The notes: generated from the letters alone by a model not told the origin. A stretch of 64,000 bases of DNA from Brevibacterium picturae (GCF_900105045.1 NZ_LT629739.1:3038001-3102000); one strand, 5' to 3'; shown: positions 1-8,655, counted from the stretch's first letter. Program-made: numbers and translations.

Positions 1-451
1 GGATCGCATGGTAGCGGGTGTAACCGCCGATGGCCGAGCAGCCGGAGCCGGGTTCGCGTTTGTTGCACGGAGTCGACGTGTCCTGGAAGTACACGCATCT
101 GGTGCGCTGGAGCAGATTCCCGCCCATGGTCGCTGCGTTGCGCAGCTGACCGGAGGCCCCTGAGAGCAGGGCTCGTGAGAGCATCGGGTAGTCGCGTCGG
201 ACTCGCGGGTCGGCGGCCGCGTCGCTGTTGCGCACCATCGCCCCGATGCGCAGCCCTGCGCCGTCGAGCTCCTCGACGTGCGCGAGGTCGAGGCGATTGA
301 TGTCGACGACCAGCCCCGGCTCCGTGACGCCGAGCTTGAGGTGATCGACGAGGTTGGTTCCGCCGGCCAGGAACACCGCGTCCGGCCGTTGGGTGAGCAC
401 GGCGACGGCCTCAGCGGTGTCGGTGGCGCGTTCGTAGTCGAAGGGATTCAT
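1..451 (-). CDS. FAD-binding subunit of PaoABC/xanthine dehydrogenase-type molybdoenzyme (5' part; gene runs off the window)
   Basis: Reading the minus strand from the ATG at 451 gives about 150 residues before the window ends. The start is [19 protein letters not shown], followed by the FAD-loop signature [13 protein letters not shown] and the [20 protein letters not shown] segment typical of CoxM/YagS FAD subunits. The next stretch, [16 protein letters not shown] and GSGCSA, carries three cysteines placed as in PaoB, where an extra [4Fe-4S] cluster is bound; this points to the PaoABC aldehyde oxidoreductase type. The subunit would pass electrons from the 2Fe-2S subunit to FAD in a periplasmic or cytoplasmic aldehyde/purine oxidoreductase. 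Its ATG overlaps the stop of the upstream 2Fe-2S gene (ATGA), so the two are translationally coupled. The molybdopterin subunit should lie beyond the left edge. Confidence 0.9.
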   Translation of the reverse strand, partial: MNPFDYERATDTAEAVAVLTQRPDAVFLAGGTNLVDHLKLGVTEPGLVVDINRLDLAHVEELDGAGLRIGAMVRNSDAAADPRVRRDYPMLSRALLSGASGQLRNAATMGGNLLQRTRCVYFQDTSTPCNKREPGSGCSAIGGYTRYHAI

Positions 452-996
452 CGCGACTCCTCGGCTGCGTGGCTGTCCATGGCCGTCTGGCTGTCCGCGG
501 CCGCCTGGCCGACGGCCGCGACGATGTTGACGTAGGCTCCGCACCGGCACAGGTTGCCGCTCATCCGCTCGCGGATCTCCTCGGCGGACAGATCGACGGG
601 AGCCTCCAAATCGTCGGTGACCACGCTCGGCGCGTCATCGGCCGCTTCTCGCAGAACACCGGCGGCCGAGCACACCTGGCCGGGGGTGCAGTAGCCGCAC
701 TGGAAGGCGTCCTGTTCGAGGAATGCTCGATGCAGGGTGGACAGCTCGCCGTCTGCGGCCAGGCCGTCGGATGTCGTGATGTCGGCAGTGTCATGGGTCA
801 GCGCGAGCGCCAGACAGGAATTCAGCCGACGGCCGTCGACCAAAACGGTGCAAGCGCCGCATTGTCCATGGTCACAGCCCTTCTTGGGAGACATCACCCC
901 CAGCCGGTCCCGCATTGCATCGAGCAGAGTGGTTCGGGGGTCCACGGCCAGTGTGTGCTTCTGACCATCGACGGTGAGGTTCAGCGAGTGGTCCAC
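448..996 (-). CDS. [2Fe-2S]-binding subunit of PaoABC/xanthine dehydrogenase-type molybdoenzyme
   Basis: A 182-residue protein starting at a GTG (996) with a CTGGAGG ribosome site about 8 nt upstream; the longer open frame upstream is low-complexity and unlikely to be translated. The N-terminal plant-type ferredoxin fold shows [16 protein letters not shown] and a fourth cysteine in LNSCL. The C-terminal helical [2Fe-2S] domain shows [12 protein letters not shown] and [13 protein letters not shown]. This two-cluster arrangement is diagnostic of CoxS/YagT/XdhA-type small subunits, which carry electrons from the molybdenum cofactor to FAD. It is the first gene of the operon and diverges from the symporter at 1197. 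The chain lacks an obvious Tat signal at the chosen start, which favours a cytoplasmic enzyme; the longer form would need experimental proof. Confidence 0.92.
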   Translation of the reverse strand: MDHSLNLTVDGQKHTLAVDPRTTLLDAMRDRLGVMSPKKGCDHGQCGACTVLVDGRRLNSCLALALTHDTADITTSDGLAADGELSTLHRAFLEQDAFQCGYCTPGQVCSAAGVLREAADDAPSVVTDDLEAPVDLSAEEIRERMSGNLCRCGAYVNIVAAVGQAAADSQTAMDSHAAEESR

Positions 997-1196
997 GAGG
1001 GTCGCCTCCAGACAGCGTTGTCGACGTGTGACAAACCTACCCCCACCGCGAGAGGCGGACAAGGGGTGTGCTGGGGCGACACCAGAATGCGGGTCGCCTC
1101 GGGTCGGACGTGAGTTAGAGTGACAATTGGTCAGCATCATTGCGGGCCGCCGAATGCCACCATCTCCAGCCGGCACTCATCTGCGAAGGAGAACCG

Positions 1197-2480
1197 ATGT
1201 CACGAATCCTCGTTCGCATCTGGCGCCGCTACCGGGATACGCCACTCTTTGCGAAGATGACCGGCGGTTTCGTCCTGGGGTTGATTGTCGCACTGGTCTT
1301 CGGGCAGCAAGCACAGGTTCTGTCACCGATCGGTGACATACTGCTCAACCTCCTGCAGCTGGTCGTCATCCCCATCATCATGTTGACGTTGATTGATGCG
1401 GTCAACAGCACGCGGTCCGGAAGTCTTGTCAGGGTCGCCTTCAAGACTTTCGCGTTCTATCTGATGACGACTGTTGCCGCCGTCGTCATCAGCTTGGCTC
1501 TGGCGCTGCTGGTCAACCCGGGGACGGGGCTTCAACGTCCCGAGAAGGGCACAGAGACGCCCGATCCTCCGTCGTTCATCGACCAGCTCGTCGGAATATT
1601 TCCCGAGAACATCTTCCAGGCCCTGGCCGATGGCAAGATCCTCGCACTGATCTTCGTCTCCATGATCGTCGGCCTCACGATGGCGGGTATGCGCCGCTCG
1701 TCCGATTCGACGATCTCAGACTTCGGGACGCTGCTGTACAAATTCGTGCTGGCCGCCAAGGAAATGACCTTCCGCATCCTCGCCGGAATACTCCAATACG
1801 CGCCGTTCGGTATCTTCGCTTTGGTTGCCAGCGATATCGGCAGCCAAGGATTCGATGCACTGGCAGCCCTGGGCAAGCTGACCGGCGTCGTCTATGCAGG
1901 CCTTGCCGCACAGATTCTCCTGGTCTACATTCCGCTGCTGGCGATCAATCGGATTCCGATCGGCGGGTTCTTCCGTGTCGCCGGCGAGCCGATGGCCACC
2001 GCTTTCACCACTCAGAGCAGTTCCGGCACTATCCCCGTGTCGCTGAAGGCGACGAAGAACGCGGGCATCCTCCAAGAGGTCTCAGGCTTTGTGATCCCCC
2101 TTGGAGCGACAATCAACATGGACGGCGCTGTGATTCGCCTCGGAGCCTCGGTAGTCCTGGCCGCCAATATCGTGGGACATGACATGTCCATGCTCGAACT
2201 CGGCGCAATCGTTCTCACCGCCACGTTCGTCTCTATCGGTACGGCGGGAGTTCCCGGCGCCGGGCTCATCGGGCTGACGATCCTGTTGCAGCAAGCCGGT
2301 CTGCCGCTCGAAACCGTCGCGTTGGTCGCCGGTGTCGACGTCATACTCGGAATGGGAGCGACGATGCTCAACATCACCGGCGATCTTGTCGGAGTCCATC
2401 TCATCGACAAGAGTGAGAAGAAGCGCGTCAGCAGGGAGCAACGCGCAGCTTCGAAGCCTGCGGACGGTTCCTCGTCGTAA
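1197..2480 (+). CDS. Dicarboxylate/amino acid:cation symporter (DAACS/SDF family)
   Basis: A 427-residue membrane protein. The ATG at 1197 has a GAAGGAGA ribosome site 5 nt upstream; 19 further in-frame codons upstream are not needed. The family hallmarks are visible: the serine-rich re-entrant loop TQSSSGTIPVSLK around residue 270, the ATINMDGA segment in the following helix, and the GVPGAGLIGLTILL stretch in the second hairpin loop. These line the substrate and sodium/proton sites in GltPh-type transporters. The protein therefore takes up C4-dicarboxylates, glutamate/aspartate or a related anion with cations. It stands alone, divergent from the molybdoenzyme operon. Substrate cannot be fixed from the sequence. 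Confidence 0.92.
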   Translation: MSRILVRIWRRYRDTPLFAKMTGGFVLGLIVALVFGQQAQVLSPIGDILLNLLQLVVIPIIMLTLIDAVNSTRSGSLVRVAFKTFAFYLMTTVAAVVISLALALLVNPGTGLQRPEKGTETPDPPSFIDQLVGIFPENIFQALADGKILALIFVSMIVGLTMAGMRRSSDSTISDFGTLLYKFVLAAKEMTFRILAGILQYAPFGIFALVASDIGSQGFDALAALGKLTGVVYAGLAAQILLVYIPLLAINRIPIGGFFRVAGEPMATAFTTQSSSGTIPVSLKATKNAGILQEVSGFVIPLGATINMDGAVIRLGASVVLAANIVGHDMSMLELGAIVLTATFVSIGTAGVPGAGLIGLTILLQQAGLPLETVALVAGVDVILGMGATMLNITGDLVGVHLIDKSEKKRVSREQRAASKPADGSSS

Positions 2481-2548
2481 CTCGGTCCGACATCGGTCCC
2501 TCCTTGCAAATTCGCCCATCTACGATGCCGAGCGTGCCGCGAGCCCGC

Positions 2549-2596
2549 CTCAGGACACCGGGGGAGTCATCCCTCAGAACACCGGGGGAGTCATCG
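2549..2596. repeat. 24-bp tandem duplication across the stop codon of the XRE-cupin gene
   Basis: Two adjacent 24-nt units (2549-2572 and 2573-2596) are identical apart from one internal G/A difference and the last base. On the minus strand the gene's last codons (encoding TPPVF) and its TGA lie in the 2573-2596 unit, and a second in-frame TPPV-S-stop copy follows in the other unit. The duplication therefore provides a back-up stop 24 nt downstream and does not change the protein. Confidence 0.85.
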
Positions 2597-3167
2597 TGGC
2601 GATGATGACCGCCTCGGCGTCACCGACAACACGGAACCAATGCGGTTGGTCGCCCTGGTAGGTGATGCTGTCACCGGCTTCGAGCGTGTACCCATCGTCG
2701 CCGACCTGGAAAAAGCAGGTTCCTTCGAGGACGAACAGGCACTCCTCGGCACGGTGATGGTTGAAGGGGACGGATTCGTTGGAGTATCCCGACGGCACTC
2801 GCACCTTGAGCACCAGCAGCTCGCCGTTCATCGTCGGCGTCAGCAGCTCGTAGACGAGTCCGCGATCGGTGACCTGCAGCTGGCGGCGATTGTCGGCGCG
2901 GACCACACGATTGTCGGCAGATTCCTCAGCCTGGGTGAAGAACCTGCCGACGGGCACGTTGAAGGCCTTGGCGATCTTGAGCAGCGTGAGATATGCAGGG
3001 TTGCCGCGACCGCGTTCGATCTGGCTCAGCAGCCCCTGACTCACACCGGCGACGCGACTGAGATCGGTCAGGGTCATCCCGGCCGATTCCCGCAGCTGGT
3101 GGATGAGCGCACCCATGTACTCCACACTGGGATCAGCCGCATTCGGCGGGGCATTCTCGGCGCTCAT
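2574..3167 (-). CDS. XRE-family transcriptional regulator with C-terminal cupin sensor domain
   Basis: A 197-residue protein. I place the start at the ATG at 3167, preceded by GAAGG with a 5-nt spacer, rather than the in-frame GTG 12 nt upstream. Residues about 22-80 form a lambda-repressor-like helix-turn-helix (LRESAGMTLTDLSRVAGVSQ and LLSQIERGRGNPAYLTLLKIA). Residues about 110-195 form a cupin barrel with the metal/ligand segments FNHHRAEECLFVLEGT and YQGDQPHWFRVVGD. This layout matches the PuuR/SutR-type one-component regulators that sense small metabolites. The gene is convergent with the symporter and in tandem with mdh; its target is unknown. The 3' end sits in a tandem 24-bp repeat. 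Confidence 0.9.
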   Translation of the reverse strand: MSAENAPPNAADPSVEYMGALIHQLRESAGMTLTDLSRVAGVSQGLLSQIERGRGNPAYLTLLKIAKAFNVPVGRFFTQAEESADNRVVRADNRRQLQVTDRGLVYELLTPTMNGELLVLKVRVPSGYSNESVPFNHHRAEECLFVLEGTCFFQVGDDGYTLEAGDSITYQGDQPHWFRVVGDAEAVIIATMTPPVF

Positions 3168-3265
3168 GGATACCTTCACTCACGGGATCATCTGAAGCTG
3201 AGAATATCAGCACCCGGCCCACGTCCACTCCGGGCCCCGAACCGGTCTGGGCCGGGGACGCGAAC

Positions 3266-4252
3266 TCAGATCAGACCGAGGCCGGTCACGGTCTCGCGCT
3301 CCTCGGCGAGCTCAGCCGTGGTGGCATCGATCATCCTGCGGCTGAAGTCATTGATCTCCAGTCCCTGTACGATCTCCCAGTTCCCGCCCGACGTGGTGAC
3401 GGGATAGGAGCACATCAGTCCCTCGGGCACCCCGTAGGAGCCATCGGAGACCACAGCCATCGAGGCCCAGTCGCCTTCGGGCGTGCCGTGCAGCCAATCA
3501 TGGGCGGCGTCGATCGTCGCCGCGGCAGCAGAGGCCGCTGAGGAGGACCCACGCGCTTCGATGATGGCGGCACCGCGTCCGGAAACCGTGGGGATGAGAT
3601 CGTTCTCGATCCAGGACTGGTCACCGACCACCTCGGCGGCATTCCTTCCACCGATCTCTGCGTGGTAGATGTCGGGATACTGGGTGGCCGAGTGATTGCC
3701 CCAGATCGTCATCTTGGATATGTCGGCCACCGTCACCTCGGCCTTTTTGGCCAGCTGTGCCAGCGCGCGGTTGTGGTCCAAGCGGGTCAGCGCGCTGAAT
3801 CGCTCGGCGGGGATGTCGGGCGCATTGCTCATAGCGATCAGCGCATTGGTGTTGGCCGGATTCCCGGTGACGCCGATGCGCACATCGTCGGCGGCAACTG
3901 CATTGAGGGCCTTGCCTTGGGCGGTGAAGATCGCACCATTGGCTTCGAGGAGGTCACTGCGCTCCATGCCCTGAGACCGGGGCCTGGCTCCGACGAGCAG
4001 GGTGAGGTTGGCGCCGTCGAAGATGTGCTCGGCCGAATCGCCGATTTCGACCGAATCGAGGGTGGGGAAGGCACAGTCCTCGAGTTCCATGACCACGCCC
4101 TCGAGGGCGGTCAGTGCTGGTGTGATTTCCAGCAGGCGCAGTTGAACTGGAGTTTGGGGGCCGAAAAGAGCGCCGCTGGCAATGCGGAAGAGGAGACTGT
4201 AGCCGATCTGACCGGCCGCGCCGGTGACGGCGACTTTGATGGGAGTATTCAT
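3266..4252 (-). CDS. mdh: Malate dehydrogenase
   Basis: A 328-residue NAD-dependent malate dehydrogenase that interconverts malate and oxaloacetate in the TCA cycle. The N-terminal Rossmann motif is [19 protein letters not shown], the residues after it (LRLLEI) include the acidic NAD-ribose ligand, and the catalytic loop is [18 protein letters not shown], with the arginines that bind the dicarboxylate. The catalytic Asp-His pair is seen in [14 protein letters not shown] and [12 protein letters not shown]. Length matches the actinobacterial, MDH-2-like (cytosolic) class. The ATG has AAGGAG 9 nt upstream. It is transcribed alone from a 384-nt upstream region. Confidence 0.97.
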   Translation of the reverse strand: MNTPIKVAVTGAAGQIGYSLLFRIASGALFGPQTPVQLRLLEITPALTALEGVVMELEDCAFPTLDSVEIGDSAEHIFDGANLTLLVGARPRSQGMERSDLLEANGAIFTAQGKALNAVAADDVRIGVTGNPANTNALIAMSNAPDIPAERFSALTRLDHNRALAQLAKKAEVTVADISKMTIWGNHSATQYPDIYHAEIGGRNAAEVVGDQSWIENDLIPTVSGRGAAIIEARGSSSAASAAAATIDAAHDWLHGTPEGDWASMAVVSDGSYGVPEGLMCSYPVTTSGGNWEIVQGLEINDFSRRMIDATTAELAEERETVTGLGLI

Positions 4253-4636
4253 AGATTGTGCTCCTTAATTGGGGTGGGGTTTGACGCATTCGATGCGGGC
4301 TGTCCTCTCGTGTGCAACGGCGTTCTTCATCGGTGAATACGCCGTCAGATCACTTGTGTGAAGAGGGGGCCGAGCGGCAGGACGAGGAGTCGACTTCCTT
4401 GTTGAGGCCCGTCAAGGTCGCTTGTGCAGCATCGCTGCGTTGGACGTCACTGCAATTCCTCTGGAGAGAAATGTGTGACGAGTCGATTCTATCGGCTCGC
4501 CACCGCTGGGCATCACGCAGGCGTCACATTATGTCCCGCTGCGCAGTTCGCGATCCCCCTGGAGGCCCTGGCCGCGGTTCGGCCGCCAGGGCCCTCAGCT
4601 GCTCTGCTGAGCTTCCGAGGCCAAGGCCGTTGCCTG
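4253..4636. other. Intergenic region between mdh and the glycerophosphodiesterase
   Basis: No convincing coding sequence: the open frames here have poor codon use and no ribosome sites. The left part must hold the mdh promoter and 5' leader (AAGGAG just before mdh). The right part holds two GC-rich hairpins immediately after the glycerophosphodiesterase stop, annotated separately as a terminator. Confidence 0.6.
4565..4611 (-). terminator. Twin hairpin, probable terminator of the glycerophosphodiesterase gene
   Basis: Two perfect inverted repeats lie 26-72 nt after the stop at 4637 (minus strand): CTCAGC/GCTGAG (4594-4599 with 4606-4611, 6-nt loop) and GCCCTGGC/GCCAGGGC (4565-4572 with 4585-4592). 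No U-tract follows, as is common for actinomycete terminators. Confidence 0.5.
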
Positions 4637-5491
4637 CTAGTTCGTCCAGGCGTCGTCGGTGAAGTAGCCGTCGATCCAGCCGGGCAGACGGTGCCCGTCC
4701 TTCGCAGTCCCGAGGGTATAGGGCGCAACATGGAAGCCGGCCTTGTCGAGTCTGCGCAGGTCCCGGGTGGGCAGATTTTTGCTGGGGCCGACCCATTCGA
4801 TGCCGGCAGCCGCGATCTCGTCGAAGGATTCCGTCGGCAGGGTTGAACCGGTGAGGTAGAGCGATGTGTAGCCGCGATCGGCGATGGTCTTCGCCGCTTC
4901 GAAGTCGAATGACTGGACGATGAGTGAGTCGGTCAGTCCGCGTTCGTCGAAGACGTCGAGAACCTGATCGACCTCCGCCGAGGTGGCCCCGGGCTTGATC
5001 TCGGGAACCATGACGACCTCCCCGCCGAGTTCGTCGAGTGCCTCATCGAGGGTGACGGTCTCGGCCGGTTCACCGCCCTGCGGGTGTTTGATGGTCGCGG
5101 AGTCCCATTCCTCGAGGCTGAGGTCGCGGATCGGTCCGCTGACTCCGTTGAGGGTGCGATCGGCTGTGTCGTCGTGGATGAGGACCGGGGTGCCGTCTTC
5201 GAGGAACTGGATATCCATCTCGGGGAGGAACCCGTCCCTCGCCGAGGCGGTGAACCCTTCCATGGACTCCTCCGGGTAGACGTCGGCACCGCCTCGGTGG
5301 GAGATCGTGGTGGGGAACTCGATCTCGGAGACCTGATCCGGTGCGGCGAAGTCGGTCTCAGACGGTGAACCGAGACCGTGGGCGGAGGCTGATGTGACTC
5401 CGGTGCCGACGGTTGCAGTCAGGGTGAGTACTGCGGTGGCGAGGATCGACGCGGTACAGGGACGTGTGTTCTTCTGCTCTGTCGTATTCAC
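4637..5491 (-). CDS. Secreted glycerophosphodiester phosphodiesterase (GDPD family)
   Basis: A 284-residue protein with a GTG start and a Sec signal peptide: a basic start, a hydrophobic core TASILATAVLTLTATVGTGV, and a probable signal peptidase I site after SASA (about residue 37). The mature part carries the GDPD TIM-barrel signatures SHRGGADVYPEESMEGF (catalytic His, metal-binding Glu) and MDIQFLEDGTPVLIHDDT (second catalytic His). It hydrolyses glycerophosphodiesters to glycerol-3-phosphate and an alcohol outside the cell. In an organism with a poly(glycerol phosphate) wall locus it could recycle teichoic acid as well as phospholipid head groups, but that link is inference. It is monocistronic and followed by hairpins. 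Confidence 0.92.
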   Translation of the reverse strand: MNTTEQKNTRPCTASILATAVLTLTATVGTGVTSASAHGLGSPSETDFAAPDQVSEIEFPTTISHRGGADVYPEESMEGFTASARDGFLPEMDIQFLEDGTPVLIHDDTADRTLNGVSGPIRDLSLEEWDSATIKHPQGGEPAETVTLDEALDELGGEVVMVPEIKPGATSAEVDQVLDVFDERGLTDSLIVQSFDFEAAKTIADRGYTSLYLTGSTLPTESFDEIAAAGIEWVGPSKNLPTRDLRRLDKAGFHVAPYTLGTAKDGHRLPGWIDGYFTDDAWTN

Positions 5492-5644
5492 GCTCGCGAC
5501 GTTACGGTCGCCGAATGATCTCCTGGAGTCGATGAAATGAACAGGGGGACGAGAGCAGAGGAATGGGATGAAAACGATCGTGTGCTGGAGTCCGATCAGA
5601 GTCGTGGGCGTCAGTCTTGACGGTGTTCAGCGGCGCGGCTGCAC

Positions 5645-6549
5645 TCATCGCTCCTCGATATCTGTGGCGGGGTTCGCGGAGTCGGCCAGGGCGCTCCCCC
5701 GGTGGAGCAATAGGGGACACGCGATGGCGGTCGCGACGAGGACGAGACCCCCGGCGATGGTGGCGGCGCCGAGCCCGGCGGTGAAGGCGTGGCGGGCAAG
5801 GTCGGTGAGGTGGGTCGCGGCTTCGGACGGAAGCTGCTCGGCAGCGCTGATGGCTGCGCCGAGGCTCGAGCTGACAACCTCAGTGGCCTCCGGTGGGAGC
5901 TCGGCGGGTATTCCGTCGAGGACTCGGGACCGATACAGGGCGGTGCCGATCGAGCCGAGGACGGCAATGCCCAGCGCGGCGCCCAGTTCTGCCGCGGTCT
6001 CGGACAGGGCGGAGGCAGCGCCCGAGCGGTTCGGCGGGGCGGCGCCGACCACGACATCGGTGGCCAGCGTCATCATCGGTGCGATGCCAGCCCCGATGAA
6101 AGCCGAGGCGATGATGGCGACGATCAATCCATCATCGACCGGTACGCGGCTGAAGGCGAACATCCCTGCGGCCGCCACGGCTGCGCCTGCTCCGAAGACG
6201 ATGGGGTAGCCGAAGCGCGGGACGAGCACGGAGGCGAGGACCGACATCCCACCAACGGCGATCATGATCGGCAGCATCGCGACGGCGGCGACCAGTGGAG
6301 ACAGTCCTGCAACGAGCTGCAGGTACTGCGCACTGTAGAACATCACGCCGACCAGCGAGAACATCGCCAGACCCGCACCCAGGACGGCACCGCTGAAACG
6401 AGGGTTGGCGAACAGGCCGACATCGACCAGAGGCGACTGCAGACGCCTCTGCCGGATGAGGAACATGGTGCCGGCGATCACGCCGACCACCAGCCCGATC
6501 GCGGCGGCAGGTGTGAGGGCGAGTTCCTCGGCCGTGGTTTTGATGGGGC
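5645..6549 (-). pseudogene. C-terminal half of an SmvA/QacA-type MFS efflux gene, severed by IS3-family insertion
   Basis: About 300 codons continue the 14-helix DHA2 drug:proton antiporter whose first half is at 7891-8561. The fragment starts after the insertion with PIKTTAEELALTPAAAIG and contains six to seven hydrophobic helices plus the segment VPRFGYPIVFGAGAAVAAAG. Joining it to the N-terminal half with one shared base at the junction restores the reading frame (SIGR followed by PIK). The separate open frame here begins inside the IS end and has no ribosome site of its own, so a functional half-transporter is unlikely. The intact protein would have been about 525 residues and would export cationic biocides or drugs, by family. 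Confidence 0.9.
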
Positions 6550-6571
6550 TGAACCCTGAGTGGTGGACACG
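6550..6571 (+). repeat. Left terminal inverted repeat of the IS3-family element
   Basis: Begins TGAACCCTGAG and ends TGGTGGACACG. It pairs with 7869-7890 with a few mismatches and a one-base shift. Confidence 0.7.
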
Positions 6572-6614
6572 CTGAGACTGGCCCATAATGGGCCGGAGAA
6601 TGCGAGTAGAAACC

Positions 6615-6956
6615 ATGCCGAAGAAGAAGTACTCCGATGAGTTCAAAGCCGACGCCGTCGAGCTGTATGAGACTCATCCTGACATGTCCTATACCCAGGT
6701 CGCGGCCGACCTCGGCGTCTCCAGGGGAGCAGTCAAGACGTGGGTGTACCAGTCGCGCAAAGCCGCTGGAGCGGTGCCGACAGGGTCGGCTGATCACCCA
6801 GAGACAACCGAGGACGAGATCGCCCGTCTGCGGGTGGAAAACGCGGACCTGCTCGAGCGACAGAAGCGTCTACGAGCCGAGAACGATCAGTTAGCCGAGG
6901 AACGGGCGATTCTGCGCAAGGCCACGAAATATTTCGCGGCAGAGACGAGCTGGTGA
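6615..6956 (+). CDS. IS3-family transposase OrfA (helix-turn-helix subunit)
   Basis: A 113-residue protein starting at MPKKKYSDEFKADAVELYE. The N-terminal half is the IS3 OrfA helix-turn-helix (YTQVAADLGVSRGAVKTWVY), and the C-terminal half is a leucine-zipper-like coiled coil (EIARLRVENADLLERQKRL) ending in LRKATKYFAAE. It binds the terminal repeats and associates with OrfB. Its TGA overlaps the GTG of orfB (GTGA). An upstream in-frame start at 6588 is possible but has no better ribosome site. Confidence 0.93.
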   Translation: MPKKKYSDEFKADAVELYETHPDMSYTQVAADLGVSRGAVKTWVYQSRKAAGAVPTGSADHPETTEDEIARLRVENADLLERQKRLRAENDQLAEERAILRKATKYFAAETSW

Positions 6957-7855
6957 TCCGCTTCCAGTTCGTTGATGACTACCGTGGCACCCACGAGGTG
7001 AAGCGGATGTGTGCAGTGCTGGGCATCCAGCGCTCAAGTTATTACAAATGGCGGGCAACTCAGTCGGCGAGGGTCACCCGCCAGGCTGCCGACGAGGCGC
7101 TGGTGGAGAGGATCCGGGACCATCACGAGGAATGGGACCACACGTACGGATACCGGCGAATGACGGTCGAGCTCGCCGAGGACCCGGACGTCGACGGGCC
7201 GGTCAACCATAAACGGGTCGCCCGGCTGATGCGGGCGAACAACATCGTCGGCGTGCATCTGCGCAAACCTCACATCACCACGGTCAAGGATCCTGGTGCG
7301 CAGGTCTTCGCGGACCTGGTCAAGAGGGACTTCACGGCCGCCGAGGTAGGCACAACCTACGTTGGCGACATCACGTATTTGCCATACGGGACGGAGGGGA
7401 AGTTCTTGTATTTAGCCACGGTCATCGATGTGTGTTCGAAGCGGATCGTGGGCTGGTCGATCGCTGATCATATGCGTACCAGCCTCGTCGAAGACGCGCT
7501 GTACAGTGCAGTAAACGACAGAGAAACACTCAACGATACGATTTTCCACTCGGATCATGGTCGTCAATATACGTCCTCGGCGTTCCAGGCGACGTGTCGC
7601 CGGTTAGGTGTGGTCCAGTCGATGGGCAGGATCGGGTCGAGTGCTGACAATGCTCTGGCGGAGTCGGTGAACGCGGCTCTGAAGCGGGAGACGCTACAGG
7701 GCGCGAAGCGGTGGGACACGGCGGCTCAATGTCGGCGTGAGGTGTTCCGGTGGTTGATTCGCTACAACTCGAGGCGCAGGCATTCGGGTCTGGGTTATCG
7801 AGCACCGGTTGACTTCGAGTTTGATTGTGCATCTATGATGGATCTTGCCGCCTGA
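6953..7855 (+). CDS. IS3-family transposase OrfB (DDE integrase)
   Basis: A 300-residue protein with a GTG start overlapping orfA by 4 nt. It shows the HTH_21 region (GYRRMTVELAEDPDVDGP and VARLMRANNIVGVH) and the rve integrase core. The catalytic triad is complete: Asp in YVGDITYLPYG, Asp in FHSDHGRQYTS and Glu in DNALAESVNAALKRE. IS3 elements usually make an OrfAB fusion by -1 frameshifting near the overlap; I did not find an unambiguous slippery heptamer, so stop-start coupling is equally possible. Confidence 0.95.
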   Translation: MIRFQFVDDYRGTHEVKRMCAVLGIQRSSYYKWRATQSARVTRQAADEALVERIRDHHEEWDHTYGYRRMTVELAEDPDVDGPVNHKRVARLMRANNIVGVHLRKPHITTVKDPGAQVFADLVKRDFTAAEVGTTYVGDITYLPYGTEGKFLYLATVIDVCSKRIVGWSIADHMRTSLVEDALYSAVNDRETLNDTIFHSDHGRQYTSSAFQATCRRLGVVQSMGRIGSSADNALAESVNAALKRETLQGAKRWDTAAQCRREVFRWLIRYNSRRRHSGLGYRAPVDFEFDCASMMDLAA

Positions 7856-7868
7856 TAGTACACATTGA

Positions 7869-7890
7869 CGTGTCCACTTCCAGGGGTTCA
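7869..7890 (-). repeat. Right terminal inverted repeat of the IS3-family element
   Basis: On the minus strand it begins TGAACCCCTGG and ends AAGTGGACACG, matching the left end. Confidence 0.7.
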
Positions 7891-8561
7891 CGCCCGATCG
7901 ACCAGACGACCGGCAGGACCGCAGTGAAGGACAGCAGAACACTGAATCCGTCCAATCGCGCCGAAGCCGGGTTCCGGTACTCGGGGATGAGGCGCGGTGC
8001 CAGAACGAGCAGGAGCACGATGACGGGTGCGTTGAGGAGGAACACCGATCCCCACCAGAACGATTCGAGCAGCAGGCCCCCGATGATCGGCCCCAGTGCG
8101 ATGCCGCCGGACAAGCTCGCGGTCCAGATGCCGATGGCACGAGTACGTTCTGCCGGGTCGGTGAACATGTTGCGGATCAGCGAGAGCGTCGACGGCATCA
8201 GCGTGGCACCGCCGATCCCCATCAGGGCACGCGCGGCGATGAGCACCGTTGGAGCCGGCGCGAACGCTGCCAATGTCGAGGCTGCGCCGAACAGGGCAGC
8301 ACCGAGCAGAAGAAGCCTGCGACGACCGATTCGGTCGCCGACATTGCCCATGACGATGAGCAGACCGGCCAGCAGGAACCCGTAGGCGTCGAGGATCCAC
8401 AGCGTCTGGTTGGGGCTCGGCGTCAGCTCCTGCGTGATCGTCGGGATCGCGATGTGCAGGATCGTGATGTCCATCGAGGTCAGGATCACTGGCAGCGTCA
8501 GCACGGCAAGGCTGAGCCACCGCGACCGCCGGTCGGGCGAATGAGGGGTCCGAGCGGACAT
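7891..8561 (-). pseudogene. N-terminal half of the SmvA/QacA-type MFS efflux gene, cut by the IS
   Basis: From the ATG at 8561 (GAGAGGA ribosome site) the frame encodes about 223 residues of a DHA2-family antiporter. TM1 carries SMDITILHIAIPTI (the family's D1-type motif), the TM2-3 loop is motif A GNVGDRIGRRRLLLLG, and TM5 shows motif C-like SGGIALGPIIGGLLLE. The frame then enters the IS end and stops after short unrelated residues. The promoter faces the TetR gene and contains two palindromic operators, so the truncated message is probably still regulated. Loss of the pump is expected. Confidence 0.92.
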
Positions 8562-8580
8562 GGTGCGTTTCCTCTCACGG

Positions 8581-8599
8581 TTGCGTATGACGTACGCAA
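8581..8599. promoter_or_regulatory. TetR operator 1 (palindrome TTGCGTA-N5-TACGCAA)
   Basis: A perfect 7-bp inverted repeat with 5-nt spacer in the gap between the efflux gene and the tetR gene. It shares the GCGTA-TG-N3-TACGC core with operator 2; the two centres are 25 bp apart. Confidence 0.75.
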
Positions 8600-8607
8600 C
8601 GAGAATA

Positions 8608-8622
8608 GCGTATGTGATACGC
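8608..8622. promoter_or_regulatory. TetR operator 2 (palindrome GCGTAT-N3-ATACGC)
   Basis: A second perfect palindrome with the same core as operator 1, 34 nt before the tetR start codon. A paired operator in the divergent gap fits binding of two TetR dimers that repress both genes. Confidence 0.75.
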
Positions 8623-8655
8623 AACGCGCTAGACTGGGCTGCGGAGGTGATCAGG

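Larger units (their letters stand above)
6550..7890 (+). mobile_element. IS3-family insertion sequence, about 1.34 kb
   Basis: The element carries overlapping orfA and orfB and is bounded by imperfect 22-bp inverted repeats that begin TGAACCC and end GTGGACACG (left) or AGTGGACACG (right). TGAACC termini are usual for IS3-family elements of actinomycetes. It interrupts an MFS efflux gene in the opposite orientation. Both transposase genes look full length with an intact DDE triad, so the copy may be active. I see no clean 3-4 bp target duplication: the flanks share only one base at the junction, so one end may be mis-set by a base or two or the duplication may have decayed. Confidence 0.9.

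Noticed and set aside
469..1113. Plus-strand open frames across the 2Fe-2S gene
   Set aside because: Antisense shadows of a clear [2Fe-2S] protein; no ribosome sites.
1121..1133. TGAC-N5-GTCA palindrome between the molybdoenzyme operon and the symporter
   Set aside because: Only 4-bp arms, and no regulator gene is adjacent to support it.
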